Made by a program: the position numbers and the translations under genes. The notes under the pieces are model-generated. The model had not been told where the DNA came from. It made no database searches and saw nothing but the letters and a program-made list of their open reading frames with translations. Below, one piece after another: positions 47,823 to 64,000 of a DNA stretch of 64,000 nt; the stretch's first letter is position 1; each line of letters opens with the position of its first letter. This stretch comes from Rhabdophis nuchalis (lineage: Eukaryota > Chordata > Lepidosauria > Squamata > Natricidae): contig CM077643.1 in the NCBI GenBank assembly GCA_039707465.1, forward strand, positions 323,335,919 to 323,399,918, in the 5' to 3' direction.

Positions 47823-50800
47823 TTCTAGGGCATGAAATCAGTTCAGTGTAAAATTATATGGGACATGTCTCAGTAGTACGGTATGTGCTTTAAATGGGAA
47901 TGATCCCGTCTTTTATTCTTTATCCCTCCATGGAAAAGGACCCTGGGTGGAGCCATTGCCGGTCAAGTAAATAATCCGCTTAATAGAGAAATATATGATC
48001 TAATTGCTTCTGCTTCCTTCCTGCTGGCAGGAGAATTCTAGGAAGTGAGGCCAATGCATCTTAAAATTGCCAAGACTAAGAAATACTGATCTAGATGCTT
48101 TGGGACAAGTACACAATTGCAATTCTATTTCAGCAAAAGAAAATAAGTGAGGCAATGTCTTTGGATTTGTTGGCAGTGTAGTAAGAATTTATTTTAAATC
48201 TGTAAAACATCCTAAACTTATACTTCATGTTTTCAAAAAGGTAAGTACATAAACATTTGAGACAATAAGACAAAAACATTTTGCTTCCAATTCAAAAAAT
48301 ACAAACTTTGCTACAGGTAAAAAATTAGAAAAAAATTATTATTTTTGTTTCTAAACTCCTTTTTTGATCTGGTGACATAGAAGATGTACATTCCACTAGA
48401 TCTAAGGATATAAACAAAACATGTTGTGATTAGGGGTGACAACTAGTGCAAACAATGTTTTGCTTACTTAACCAGACTTTAACATAACGTGACTTTCTTT
48501 TCTTTTTTTTGCCAACATTTAAGTTAACATCTTCCATGCTTTTATAACTTGAGAAAAAACAGCATTTCTACCTCATGCATTAATTCTAGAACATTGTCAT
48601 CATACCATGTCTCTGGGCTGTGCTTCCGTTCACTATTTTTTTACAACATTATATTTTTATTGACAGTATTTATGTAACACAGGGTTAGGAACACTTGTGA
48701 AACTCCAAGAGGAATCCTGCATTTTTAATATTGAAAATAAAAAGACATCCTTTAGCTTGACCATCTTCCAACAAAAACATTTATAAGGATAAAGCCCACA
48801 CTATGGCTTTCTGCCATTTACGATCAAAACCCCGGTTACCCTTGAAAACCAGCTATTGATGCTACTTTCTAAGCAGTTCTTTCTATCAAACCAGTGAATC
48901 TCTGGTGTATAAGGGAGGGGAAAAAGAACGAACCATTCTGTAAGGTGGAATCTTCCCACCTGGTCACTTCCCATTGTACTTCCCTGAGACAGATTAGGTG
49001 AGTGCAGTGATCCAAGCAAGAGTTTGACAGGTCAGTAACAAATGCTTGGCATCCCATGGATTAACTTTTCAAAACAATGGGGGTCAGCTCAATGAAACAT
49101 AATTGGTTGGGTCCATGCAACGCATTGAGTCAAAACCAAGCAAGCCATGGTTTGACTTAATGGAACATGGAAACTCAATCAGGGATTGACTTCCCTTCCT
49201 GAGCGAAAGGGAAACGCATGATAAATCCTGAAATTAGGGCATTTTAAGAGATATTGTTCTCTGAATCAGATTTTGCCAATTGAACTGTTTTTAGACAATG
49301 ATACCAGTATCTGATCCTAGTACCACTCTTATTCTAGTGCTACATTGGCTGATCGTGACTGACTTATGTGTACTCAATTGGCCCTCTCTGTTATTACATG
49401 ATGATGATCATGAGTACATGAGAACCGATCTATATGAGGGTTAAAAAAAAAAAGCTTTGTAATGTAAGTGTGGAGAGTTCATACAATCCAATGTAATTAC
49501 ATCCTGGTTGTAAGCATGATTCCTCCTTTACCCACCAAAACCATTTTTGCCCACCAATGAATTGGGGGGGGGGGGGAATTGATTCCATCTGCTTGTTCCA
49601 GCTCTTGCACTTTTTTCCACACCAAAAAGTTTATGGTTGGGGTTATCAACTGATGGTTGGTGTCTGCAAATTTATTTATGCTGCAATCACAAGGATATCA
49701 CAGCAATCAGTTATATCTTTGGTGAGCAAAGCATTTTGAATAGCAGATTTTAACACTTGGGGTGGTCAAAAGAGGAACAAGAGAATACGAATAAATGAAA
49801 CATATAATTACATTCATTCAGATTCTGGAATGAAAGTGTTTTCTAGAATTTTGAAGAAGCCCTGATAGGATTATTTCACCCTAAATTTCTACATCACTTC
49901 ACTGTTCTCTTTTATTTCCAATATTGTCAATAAAAATAAGAAATTGCTTAAAACAACCCCAATAATGAGCCATATTTTCTGTTGTTTTTTCAAATTGATT
50001 CACTCTCTTAAATGGGAAAAAACAGATTATGAAGTTATTTTAATACTATCTTCTGTTTCTTTGTTCATATATTAATACCACCACTTTCTATTCAGGGTTT
50101 TGGAAAGTTAAGAGAAAGCCATAATAAAGCTTCTTCAAGCTGGACCAAAACTTTCTCCTACCAGCTATCATCAACTTCACGATCAAACTACAAAAATCCT
50201 AAATCGGATTTTTATTCATTTCCGTCCCACACTTTGAACATTACGAGCAAAACTAGAAGTGCAGAATTGCAAGAATGCAATTAATATATATGCCATTCGT
50301 TACACATATGAATTTTGTAAGTTTGGGATTGTGGAAGGTGGGGGGAGGATATAACTCCTTCCTTCTTCATCATGATTGAAATCAAAATGACAGTCCTGGA
50401 GCTTCTGTTTCTGTGCACTCATCAGTGCTACTGAAGCGCCCTCAAAAATATTAGAAGCCTTTTCAGGATGGCTATGACTAAGGAAGAGGAAAGGACTAAC
50501 AAACAAATAAATCAACAAACCACTCTCCACATCTTCATTGATTCCAAGGCTATTCAAGCTTCCTCTATTTACACAATAAATTATGGGGCATCATAATGAT
50601 GGGATTTTCTACTTCATGAGGAGGCCCATTTTTTGTGGTTCCTGACCCACTCTCCCCTGAAGAGGATCTGCAATGGACTTTTGTGTGTAAAGGCCTCAGC
50701 ATGGAGCGTGCAAGCGGAATGGAAAATTTCCAGGCATCCATCACACAAAGAGGACCACTAGACCGAGACATGCATGGTCCAGGCCTGCTACAGGCAAAAC

Positions 50801-51987
50801 AGCTGTGTTTGTGTACAATTGAATCAGTCTGATTGCAACAGTAACCACAATGCAGTGTCTTGAATTGCAGTGCATGACTCCCATCTCTCTAAATAGTGGC
50901 CATATTAAAAGCAGATGGAGAAAGTCGGAATAGCGCATTTCCTCATGCTCTACACATCCAAGTAGCTTGAAAACCAAGTACTCCTTTTCTTTTTTTTTTG
51001 CTGAAGACATTTAAAAAATCTACAACACTACAATGGAACTTGACCACTGATCAATAACAGACTACTTAACTACATTACAATGCATTATTTACACTAAGAT
51101 GATAGGTATGCATACATTACTACATTACATGTGTAATATGAAATATCAATGTCTCCTCTTAAACTCTGCAAATAGCTTAATAGCTACAACCCTACACAAA
51201 ATTAGGCACACTTACTGAAATCTGGTCTTCAGTATACCTGTTTGATGGGTCATGGCCTTTCAATTTTTTTTTATTTTTCATTTTACAGTGGGTGTTGCCA
51301 TGTTCTTTATTCTGTTTTTACCTGGCCAGCTCAATTTTCATGCAGAACAGAATAAAACCAGCAACCCCCACTGTTCCTTCACCTTAAAATGAATGTTTTC
51401 TCCCTCACTCCCAACATCAGACTAAATGAAAGACTGTCAGACAAAATTACATCAACAAAACTTCAGGGTTTTCTATTTTAATCTTTGAATAGAAAAACCA
51501 CTGAGCAACTGCATAGTTCTCTGACATGTTATGTCATCATTATATTCCAAGTTAGTGGCAAAAATATTACAGGAAACAAGTTTGTCATGGAACGGAACGA
51601 GCTAAAGAATGAATGACAAACGATCATTCTCTATACTTAACAGTGGAATGTTATGAGTTAAGGATGTCAATTCATCTTTCTCTCTCTTAATGAAAAAGCG
51701 AATCTAAAGTTGTGGTTGTAGGGTTTAAGGCTTTTTTTTTAAAAAGCCACTAAAAAGTGGCTTTGGTGTTCAAGCCCCTTCTTATTTACCACTAAATCCT
51801 ATGTAATGTTTGTGTAATCCTAAAAAATGCACAGAGTTTCTTCTTGCTATGTTTGATCATAATCGATAGGGGAACAGCATACTTATAGGGAAACTCAACA
51901 GAACAGAAAAATTAACTCTTTTCTCTGAAAATATCAGGGAGTAATTCTCATACCATTCTACTGCCCAATGCTATTGTTTCTCTAAAG
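47823..51987. other. Gap without recognisable genes or repeats
   Basis: Looks single-copy apart from short homopolymers. On the minus strand, polyadenylation signals (AATAAA) occur near 48190 and 48653. This could be the far part of a long TRIM67 3' UTR or plain intergenic DNA. Confidence 0.4.
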
Positions 51988-52162
51988 CAGGAGTCTCCAA
52001 CTCAATTTACCTGGGGGCCGCTGGAGGCAGAGTCTGGGTGAGGCTAGGGATTCACTCCCCCTGCAGGCACACTAATATTATACTTTCATATCATGGTGGG
52101 AGCCACAAGATACCGTCCTGCGGGCTGCAATTGGCCCGTGGGCCGCGAGTTTGAGACCCCTG
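51988..52162. mobile_element. hAT-type MITE
   Basis: Starts caggagtctccaactcaatt and ends cgcgagtttgagacccctg. Exact 8-bp duplication ctctaaag at 51980-51987 and 52163-52170. Confidence 0.88.
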
Positions 52163-52194
52163 CTCTAAAGCCATATTGATATATATAGGATATT

Positions 52195-52740
52195 ATTTTA
52201 TTTTTATTTATTTTTCGAATTTATACCCCGCCCTTCTCCTTGTTAGGACCCAGGGCGGCGCACAGGCATTATTAAAACCATAACAAAAGAACAGTATACA
52301 TAATTAAAAATATATTAAATTATAAATCCCGTGCTAAAAAAAACCATTTAAAACCCTGCAAATTAACAATTTATAGATAAAAACGGGGGGCTATGCTAGG
52401 CCGGCTTGTTGGAATAGATACGTCTTAAGACGTTGGCGGAAGAGGTGGAGGTCTGAGGTGGTGCGTAGGTCGGGGGGGTAGGTCGTTCCAGAGGGCCGGG
52501 TCCGCCACAGAGAAGGCCCTTCCCCTGGGCATCGCCAACTGGCATTGCCCGGCCGATGGTACCCGGAGAAGACCCTCTCTGTGGGAGCGGATCGGACGAA
52601 GGGATGTATGGGGCAGGAGGCGGTCTCATATATAGCTAGGGCCCGAGCCATGGAGCGATTTGAAGATGGTCGTCAACACCTTGAAGCGCACTCGAAAGGC
52701 CACAGGCAGCCAGTACAGCTCACGCAGGAGAGGTGTTATG
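52195..52740 (-). mobile_element. L2-type LINE 3' fragment, longest copy
   Basis: On the minus strand it reads LRELYWLPVAFRVRFKVLTT, then IFKSLHGSGPSYI before a stop, and later a WNDLPP-like region with frame breaks. The ATTT tail and ccgcccttctccttgtta lie at 52200-52250. Confidence 0.8.
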
Positions 52741-52751
52741 TGGGCTTGCCT

Positions 52752-53004
52752 TGGAAACAGAATAAGAGTTGGAAGGGACCTTGGAGGTCTTCTAGTTCAG
52801 GGGTCCCCAACCTTTGCGACTTTAAGTCTGAAGGACTTCAGCTCCCAGAATTCTCCAACCAGCAAAGGTGGCTGGAGAATTCTGGGAGCTGAAGTCCTTC
52901 AGACTTAAAGTTGCAAAGGTTGGAGACCCCTGTTCTAGTCCAACCCCCTGCTTAGGCAGGAAACCCTACACCACTTCAGACAAAAAAGTGTTTTGGCCTG
53001 AACC
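52752..53004 (-). mobile_element. CR1 3' fragment split by a MITE
   Basis: gagttggaagggaccttgga, then ctagtccaaccccctgctta and aggcaggaaaccctac, the same text as at 61690. The MITE at 52798-52932 lies inside it, and a second hAT element follows at 53013. Confidence 0.75.
52798..52932. mobile_element. Palindromic hAT-type MITE inside CR1
   Basis: Starts caggggtccccaacctttgc and ends with its near reverse complement. Flanks ttctagtt and ttctagtc form the 8-bp duplication with one mismatch. Confidence 0.87.
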
Positions 53005-53012
53005 ACCTACAG

Positions 53013-53449
53013 CAGGGGTGTCAAACTCGATTTCATTGAGTTCCATCAGGACTACGTGTGTTTCATTGATTTTATCAGGATTGTGTGTGTGTGACCTCGG
53101 GGGTCTGGGGTGGGTGTGGCCAGCTTGATGTCACTCATGTAGGGTACCTGTGGTAGCCCAAGTGCTCTGCCAGTGAAAACAGGCTGCCAATCTCCATTTT
53201 CAGCTGGGACGGCCTCCTGCAACTCTCTGTCAGCAAAAATGGGACTCAGGAGGGCCACATGCAGCCTTCCCAAGCTCTGTTTCATTGGCAGAGCATTATA
53301 GGAGGCTGTCCCAGCTGAAAACAGAGATTGGGAGCCTGTTTTCGCTGGCAGAGGCACCGTAGCCCAGTCCTTTGTTGTTTCCAAGGAGGCCAGATCTAAG
53401 CACCCTGAGGGCTGGATCTGGCCCACAGGCCTTGAGTTTTACACCCTTG
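53013..53449. mobile_element. hAT-type non-autonomous element
   Basis: Starts caggggtgtcaaactcgat and ends cttgagttttacacccttg. Flanks acctacag and acctacgg form an 8-bp duplication with one mismatch. Confidence 0.82.
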
Positions 53450-56400
53450 ACCTACGGAAAGAGGTTTTTTTGGTGATTCAGCTTACAACACTAAAGTTGC
53501 ATTGAATTTCGCACACCTCCCCAAAGCTTTACATTAATGAAATTGTGGAAGGTACTTGTCACTAATATTAATGTAAGACTACTAAGTATGCTACACTAAG
53601 TATATTGTTAAATATAAGAAAGGAGATAGATCACATGATAACATGAAAAAATAGCATGGCCAACTGACCACATACATGCCTGCACTGTATTTTGGTGGGT
53701 GAGTGGATATCATTCCTGGACCAAATATGTAAAAGAACAAGACTTGCCAAACTTCTTGTAACAACATTGTTCATTTCTGCATGGTTTTGAACCTCACACT
53801 TGCAAAATATAGCTTCAGGACATTCAACCAAGAGCCTCAGAGTGCCATTTTATCTGCTGTGACAAAGTCTTACTCTTATACTTCCTCAATAACCATCTAA
53901 CTGTTTGGGTTCTACAAAGTCACATGAAAAAGATCAAAATGAGAAAGTAAAAAAGAGGGGACAGCAGCGTGGTTCTATGGTAATAGTAGCTGTGGAATAT
54001 AGTATCTGAATATGTTTCCCTGGTGAGATCTAGAGAAACAAAGTGCACACTCAAAGAAATAAACATAAAACAATTGATATGGAATCCAAGCCTGCCCAGT
54101 CTACTACCATTATTCCTCCCAGCTGGATAAATTTGAAGGTGGCAATCTTACTGAATTTATTTGCTCATTTTCAGATGACATTCAAGAGAGAAGACTTGTA
54201 AACTATTCTTATAAGAGATCTGGACTCATAATTAACATTTTGCATGAATGTTTGCTCTTCCTGGCATTATTGGGTTAAGAAAAGTAATGCCATGACTAAA
54301 TGAATAATCAAAACAACAAGCAGATGTTTTATTCATAAGGACGGTCTGTTTCCCGTCAATCAGATTGGCCCCAAACTCATTCAGGGAATATTAGTTTTGT
54401 TCATAGATATATCAGAGTTTGTTACTAATGTTTACTGGAACACATGGAAAATACATAAAGCAGAGCTTTATCTTCATTTAAAAAAATAGGCCCAAAGACA
54501 TCAAACCTCATTTATTCTGCCAGAATAATTTAGTCCATCTTTGTAAACTATACTCCTTAATCTTAGTGACAAATATTTTGTAGAAGTAAAACAGACTTAT
54601 TTTTACCTGGCTCCATCTCTTACCCTATTACAAGTTGCTTTGACTTTATTTTTTAAAATGTAATTTATTCAGTTTAATTTGGCCACCTACTCCAGAAGAC
54701 TCTGGGTGACTTGCAAAATCCAAAAAAAACAGTGAAACAATTAAACCAATTAACCCCACCCTGCAAAAAAACCAAACAAGCCAGGCAGTCTGGACTAAAA
54801 CAATAAAAAAAAAAGATTATTCCATCCCACAATTTGTCTTTAGCATTACTATACTATACATTAACTTTCCACTAAAATGGAATGTTTCTACTAAAAATGA
54901 GGGATTAAAAAAAAAAAAAGACATGGAGAGAAAAATCCTCCAGATCTTAAAGAACAGCTGATTTATTCCTCTTCAATAGTTTCTTTTTTCACCACTTTAT
55001 GGTTTTGCAACACCTCCTGAAATGTGTATATCCAAAACATATTAGCCATCTAGGACAGGAATCACTATTAGGTGTGGTTTTTTTTAAAAACCAAATCTGT
55101 ATTACTTTGTGTACATACCAAAAGATATTGATTGCTTTAAGAGAAAAAAACTTTAGTTTTATTAGCTACATAAATCAGCTGTTTCCTATTCTGCTGAAAG
55201 GTATCTGGATATAGCTGGGAGAGGTAGATTTAATAAAAACATCAACAATCATAATTGAGATGTGTATAATGTTTCAAGCATTCAAGGTAATATGTGTTAT
55301 CTGGTAATCACAGGCTGCTTTGTTCTAACTGTTCTGTTTTAAGGATTTCTTCCTATGTTGTTTTAGAGCCATCTAAGATTACAGTAGATCTCCTCTACAC
55401 AATATAAAATAAGAATAAGTCAACTGATATTTGAAAGCAGCACGTCATCAGATAATTGCTATATGTCATTGTGTGATCATACATACAGCATCTGCGAAGT
55501 TGTTAGTAAAATGGTCCTTGGTTTGGATAAAAAGATGTCTCAGAATTGCTCCCACTGGATTCTCTCTTTGAATAATCATGAGAGAAAGCACAGAAATGGA
55601 TGATTCATTTATTTCTGAACAAGAACGGAGAATTCCAATATCTGAGGTTCGCATTTTCATCTGGTTTTTTCATTACCTCCAAGAAAAACATGGTGCAAGT
55701 GCATACAACATGAAGTTATATAAAATATATGTATACCAAAACCTAAACATAAAAATTCTATAGCAGGATTGTAAAAATGATTGATGTATGCAGATTGCTG
55801 GGCATTGACTGAAGAAAAATTCATAATGTTTCAAAAGAATTTGGCTTTAACCCAAATAAGAAATGTTAATTGCTTATTAATACCTAGCATAACAAGCCAT
55901 ACCATGCTAAACTGCAATATTCTACTAATTACTACTAAATCCATCAGTGATGAAGAATTTTTATTATATCTGATCACGATCAGATATCAGATTGTGGGGT
56001 GTGCGCTTAACCATGCCATGGTTCATTCAACAAGCTAAAGATGTTTGGATTCACACAATGTGTTTAGCTAAGCCACATTAGGGCTTAGTGCAATGAATGA
56101 TTTGGGATTCATAGAGGCAGAATGGGTTCCCTGTCTACAGAAAAATACTTCAAATATCACTGTTCTTCCTACCAAGTCTAGGTATATTCAAGGCATGTTC
56201 ACAGTGAACAAGGTCCATAATATGTGAAGTTGTTGAGGTAGGCCTGAAGCTGACTCTACTATTTATTAATAATTTTAAAATCCTGGACAAAGAACACATT
56301 TTAAACATGGAAAAAATCAGAGCAATGTCATTTGCTACTTTAAATGTCTCATCATTTCGATATTTAACAATTAAAACAGAAAACCATTTCTGTACTTTAC

Positions 56401-59241
56401 AAGAAAGTACGGTACCTCCAGCCCATGTAAGACAGATTAATTAGAATATTCTTTCCTGCAATAGAAAGCATTTTCTCTAAAAGAGTTTTGAAATTAAAAG
56501 GGGGGAAAATCATTCCAATTTCATTTGCTCTTCCCCGTATACAGATTATCTTTGTCTAGTGTTTCTTGACTTATTCAAAACAAGCTGGGAAAAAATAGTA
56601 CAGATATTGCAAAACTATCCTAATATCCTCCCTCTTTTTATATAATCCTTTTACAAGTACTTATTACTGCCAAAGCAATTCCCCAGGATTTAGGCAGAAG
56701 GAATGCTTGAATTCCAACTGCCAGGTTTTATATTATGGAAGAATTTTGATTAATTCACATAAAAAGCATTATAACAACTGTATGGCACCTAGCCTTCAGA
56801 ACCTATTGCTGATGTACACATGATGATCATAAAGTCACAAGTAGATCATATAACAGCCTCCACCTCAAAATGAAGAAACACAGACATAACTTCAGCACAT
56901 GGACTGAATTAATAATAAAGATTAGGAGCCAAATATGTAGAACTTGGATGATCTCCCTAATTTCTTTGATTCTGAAAAGCTGATCTAGATGTGCTGAAAC
57001 ACTTCCAACTTTATCATAGGTTGTCATAACAACACAACCTCAAATGTCATATGGTGAGATCTTAACCCTTATTAAAATTTCAAACAAGAAAGAGCATTTA
57101 ATTTGGACTTTAAAAGGTATTGTATCCAAATCAGTTAAGTAGAATCCCCTTATGCCGTAATTTGGGCCATACCACTCAGGTGCAGATAAGAAAATGATTC
57201 TCTATAGAGAATATTCCTTATATACATTTTATGAAACTGCAGCTAAGGAAAAAGATTCTAGCTAGACCAACTTTTTAATTGATTCTGCTGGCTTTCTGTG
57301 TATGAGGAATATATTACGTGGGGAAGCATTCTTTAGGGTTATTTTGTCCGCCGCTGTTTTCATACTTGATGTACTGTTTGACAAATTAGGGTGTGCGCTT
57401 GCATCTTCATAATGAGAAACAGATCTGAATAGCATTATTTGAAGGATAATTATTAATAAGCTAATAGGATCCATGAACTTGTTAATTTCCAGATTGGGAA
57501 ACCAAACTAGTTAATGGAAATTCTGACTTTTCTTTGCTTTAACTGAGGATGAACAGGCATCTCTAGTTTAATATAAACCAGAAATTGTGCACTGGTCAGC
57601 CTGCACTAATTTCTCACTTCTGCTAGCAAAGGTATTTCAAACCAGCTCAGAGAGATTTGATTTTTTTCTCCTCATGCTGTTGGCTTGCTAAATCCATTAC
57701 AAAAATTCATTTGGCTGGCATAAGGAAAAGCTAACAAATATTTAAACACATGCTTAACTTTTAACTTTATACTGCTGAATACCGAGCTAAAGCAAATGTA
57801 AAATTTTCTTTTCGATTAAGTACCGTTCATTTCAGAACATTAAGTATAGTCCCAATAACTGCTTTGGACGTAGATCTTGGGAGAAATAATTACAATTGGG
57901 AAATTTAGCATGAAAGAATTGGTGAATTGGTGAAAAGTTAAGATACTTGTTAGGGATATATTAACAACTTCCAACTTGTTTTCTGGGAGGAAAAGATTAG
58001 TTACCCTTGATCACATGTTAACCTTGCAAGTGTAAGATTTGCTTTCACAAAGACCAGTAGAAGTATATAGGATTACAAGCTAAAGTTCCTTTTGCCAGAT
58101 GAATCCATGTGTAATAATGACAACAAGGCAAAGAAGGAAAACGTGAATGTAGAATTCATCAAAACACTAATGTGACATCTTTGTATAGATATGGATTCTG
58201 AGCTTCCGTTGCTTCGTATTCCCATATATGAATGGATCTTTGGTTTCTTCGAAACATCTGCTCTGTCTAAAAATTATGTGATTACAGTATGGCACTCAAA
58301 GTCAGTGCAAAGTCAATACACACAAATACAGCAGCACAGTATGAGCTTTGTGTTGAAGGCAGAGTTATCAGAACAGATATTCAAAGAGAAAGCTACAATG
58401 ATCTGGATTAAACATTTGGAGATTTGCAGTGCTGTATATATTGCGTTAGAAGTTTAATCCTTACAGTAGAAGGAATGATAATGATGCTACTGAACCCCAT
58501 CCATTCTATTTTTATTCTGCTATGCCCAAATCTTTGGAATAAAAGTGATCTAGATATCACTTAATCCAAACATCTCCACAAGGACAGCAGCCACTACCAT
58601 ACTGAAACTCCTTCAAGCAATTAGGCCATAAAGGATATAGCTATAATCCTCTATGCCAATATATCATAGCCACAGATCGGGATCAAGCAAAATGTGCCCA
58701 GAACAAATGTGATCCAGAGAAGATTAAAGATGATTAATTCCCGCTATAATCAACAGCATTTGTATATTGTTGATTTCTCTCCTTTTTGCTGTACGAAAAC
58801 AGAATTGATGTGTGAAAAGAAATGAAACTTTAGCATGTGATTACCTTCAAAGGGCAGATGGTAAGCTCTCACACAAGGATAAAGCCAAAATGCACAGGCA
58901 GTTCGGTGGTATAAGCACTCTTGAAACAATATAAAAATTTAAAAGGCATGTAGAACTAAGAAGGAAATCACTGAGTTATTTAAACTGGGGTATCCACAGG
59001 ATAGGCTAAAATAAAGTCAAGAGGGCATCTGGAACAGTGGATTTGAAACCCACTTCTTCTTATGTGTTTAAAGCATGTAGCAAAGAAGTGGGTCACAGAG
59101 GCCATCTTAGTTGTTTTAATCTCCCAGCAAACACCCCTAAATCTAACCATCATTATTTTGATTTCAACTATGAGTGTGTAATTTTAAAACTAATCATTTA
59201 GAAAGATTATAAAATCTAGCTGAGATACAAGTAGCAGGAAC
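53450..59241. other. Likely TRIM67 3' UTR and intergenic DNA
   Basis: No coding exon, RNA gene or clear transposon apart from a degenerate LINE-tail-like stretch near 54640-54780. It directly follows the TRIM67 stop codon in the sense of that gene. How much is transcribed cannot be told from sequence. Confidence 0.45.
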
Positions 59242-62684
<3,443 letters not shown>

Positions 62685-63008
62685 TTAATTTTCTTAATGC
62701 AGGGATCTCTTAGAAAAGTGCAAGACACTAAGTAACTCGTCACTTGGTCTCTGCTGGGCTTCAGATTAGATTCCAAAAATGTAACTTAGAGTGCATAGGA
62801 AAGAATTTGTCTATGTGTGTAGAACCTGTTTGTACCTGTTTAAAGCAGTTATGTCTTTTCTCAGGATATGTGGTAGCTACACAGTGCAGACAAAAGATCC
62901 CCAGAAAAGGTGCAACTGCTTAAAAAAGTTACCAATAAATACTATCGATTTATTTGCCTGACTCTAGGGAAAAAATTAAACAGAATAAGGGGATGGAAAC
63001 AATGATAC

Positions 63009-63092
63009 GTATATGTATATGTGTATGTGTATGTGTATGAGTATGTGTATGTATATGTATACGTATATGTATATGTATATGTATATGTATTT
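63009..63092. repeat. GTATAT/GTGTAT microsatellite
   Basis: Six-base units such as gtgtat and gtatat in tandem. A spurious MYVYVYE frame results. Confidence 0.88.
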
Positions 63093-63361
63093 GTTCCACA
63101 ACACCCTGTTAGGCCCCAATTAAGGGAGGAGACATACTGTTTCCTTTTCTGCCTTTCGGCTCATCACCAGAGACCATCTAGACAGAAAGCCATGAGTTCC
63201 GTTGTGTAATTTTTTTTATATGTGTGTTGAGCTGATCAATAAATAATTTATTGAGCTGATCAATAAATAAGTCAGGGAGACTAGTATAGATCTATTTCAA
63301 AAAACGTAACACACACAAACACATTTATATATATAAATGTGTGTGTATATATATATATATA

Positions 63362-64000
63362 TAGGTATGCTGGCATAGCTGGCTTTGGGGATTTTCCCGT
63401 GTATAAGGCATAGAAAAGTTGTTGCAACGTTTCGACAAGATCTCACTTGTCATCATCAGGCAGGCTTGTGTCTGTGAGTGTGACTGCGGAGGCATCGCCC
63501 CTCTTTAAATCTTGGGGGGGGATGGAGTGCTGACTATTGTTGTGAGTGGGTTGATTGGCTGTGCAGTTGCATCGTGACTGGCAGATTGATACTGATTGGT
63601 CTCATTTGTATGTTTCTCCTTGTTTTGAATTTCAACGGCTTGGCTAGAGGGTGGGGCTCGTCTGCTGGTCAATGCTGGCTTCCAGATATCTGATAGGCGG
63701 GAGGTATCATCACATCTGTTCATGCTGCTAGATTGTTTCTCTATTTCAATGGCTTCTCTGATTATTCTCCTGTTGAGCTGTTCCGCCTTGGAGATCATTT
63801 TAGTTCCTTGAAAGTCAATGTCATGTCCTGTAGTTTTGAAATGTTGATAGAGAGATGAGGTATTAAGATGATTTTTTAAAGCATTTTTATGTTCAGCAAT
63901 ACGTGCACTAATCCTTCTGTTGGTTTGTCCTATGTAAGTGGCAGGGCAGCTTTTACATGGAATTTTGTAGACTCCTTGGTTTTCTAGCTGGATCTTGTCT
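63362..64000 (-). mobile_element. Penelope-like element, 3' part
   Basis: Carries the GIY-YIG endonuclease frame (63505-64000), about 45 bp of hammerhead-like sequence downstream and a 3' end bordering a TATA repeat at 63362. The reverse-transcriptase part would lie right of the window, in a TRIM67 intron. Confidence 0.82.
63505..64000 (-). CDS. GIY-YIG endonuclease domain of a Penelope-like element
   Basis: Partial: it enters from the right edge and stays open for about 163 codons to a TAA stop. Seen motifs are GVYKIPCKSCPATYIGQT and RISARIAEHKNALKNHL, then LYQHFKTTGHDIDF and KAEQLNRRIIREAIEIEK. The GVY...YIG pair with a CxxC between marks the endonuclease domain fused to reverse transcriptase in Penelope-like retroelements, which nicks target DNA. 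No frameshift is visible, so the copy is fairly young or part of a young family. A host GIY-YIG gene is less likely given the flanking terminal repeats. Confidence 0.85.
   Translation of the reverse strand, partial: DKIQLENQGVYKIPCKSCPATYIGQTNRRISARIAEHKNALKNHLNTSSLYQHFKTTGHDIDFQGTKMISKAEQLNRRIIREAIEIEKQSSSMNRCDDTSRLSDIWKPALTSRRAPPSSQAVEIQNKEKHTNETNQYQSASHDATAQPINPLTTIVSTPSPPKI

Noticed and set aside
50300..50557. 85-codon minus-strand frame in the TRIM67-C1orf131 gap
   Set aside because: No recognisable motif or splice context; length is expected by chance in this much DNA.

Overview
This window looks like nuclear DNA from a squamate reptile, most likely a snake. It is AT-rich, its genes are split by introns with GT/AG borders, and its repeats are typical of squamates: Sauria-type SINEs, BovB (RTE), L2 and CR1 LINE fragments, a Penelope-like element, hAT-type MITEs flanked by 8-bp duplications, and many microsatellites. 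I cannot name the species. There are no bacterial-type operons and no CRISPR arrays.

Three protein-coding genes are present, in the order known from human chromosome 1q42 (TRIM67, C1orf131, GNPAT). GNPAT lies on the minus strand from 32917 to at least 1909. I placed 15 coding exons whose phases all join, giving about 662 codons. The exon with the C-terminal peroxisomal signal was not found. C1orf131 lies on the plus strand (33210-45425), complete in seven coding exons (291 codons). TRIM67 lies on the minus strand; only its last two coding exons are here (62469-62631 and 59242-59307), and the rest is beyond the right edge. GNPAT and C1orf131 are head to head, with start codons 292 bp apart in a CpG-rich promoter that carries a YY1-like and an ETS-like site. 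C1orf131 and TRIM67 converge on a 13.8-kb gap.

Layout: 1-1908, last GNPAT intron or downstream DNA, with a possible solo LTR; 1909-32917, GNPAT with repeat-rich introns; 32918-33209, shared promoter; 33210-45425, C1orf131; 45426-59241, gap with CR1, L2 and hAT insertions at 45.7-47.8 and 52.0-53.5 kb and otherwise single-copy-looking DNA, perhaps partly a long TRIM67 3' UTR; 59242-62631, the end of TRIM67, whose last intron holds SINE copies, a perfect 57-bp inverted repeat, a long AT tract, a hairpin and a CR1 fragment; 63362-64000, the 3' end of a Penelope-like element with an open GIY-YIG endonuclease frame.

The genes do not form one pathway. GNPAT starts ether-lipid (plasmalogen) synthesis in peroxisomes, C1orf131 works in nucleolar small-subunit ribosome assembly, and TRIM67 is a neuronal ubiquitin-ligase-type protein. 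I see no convincing new host system. The most informative structure is the nested transposon record, much of it datable through exact target-site duplications.
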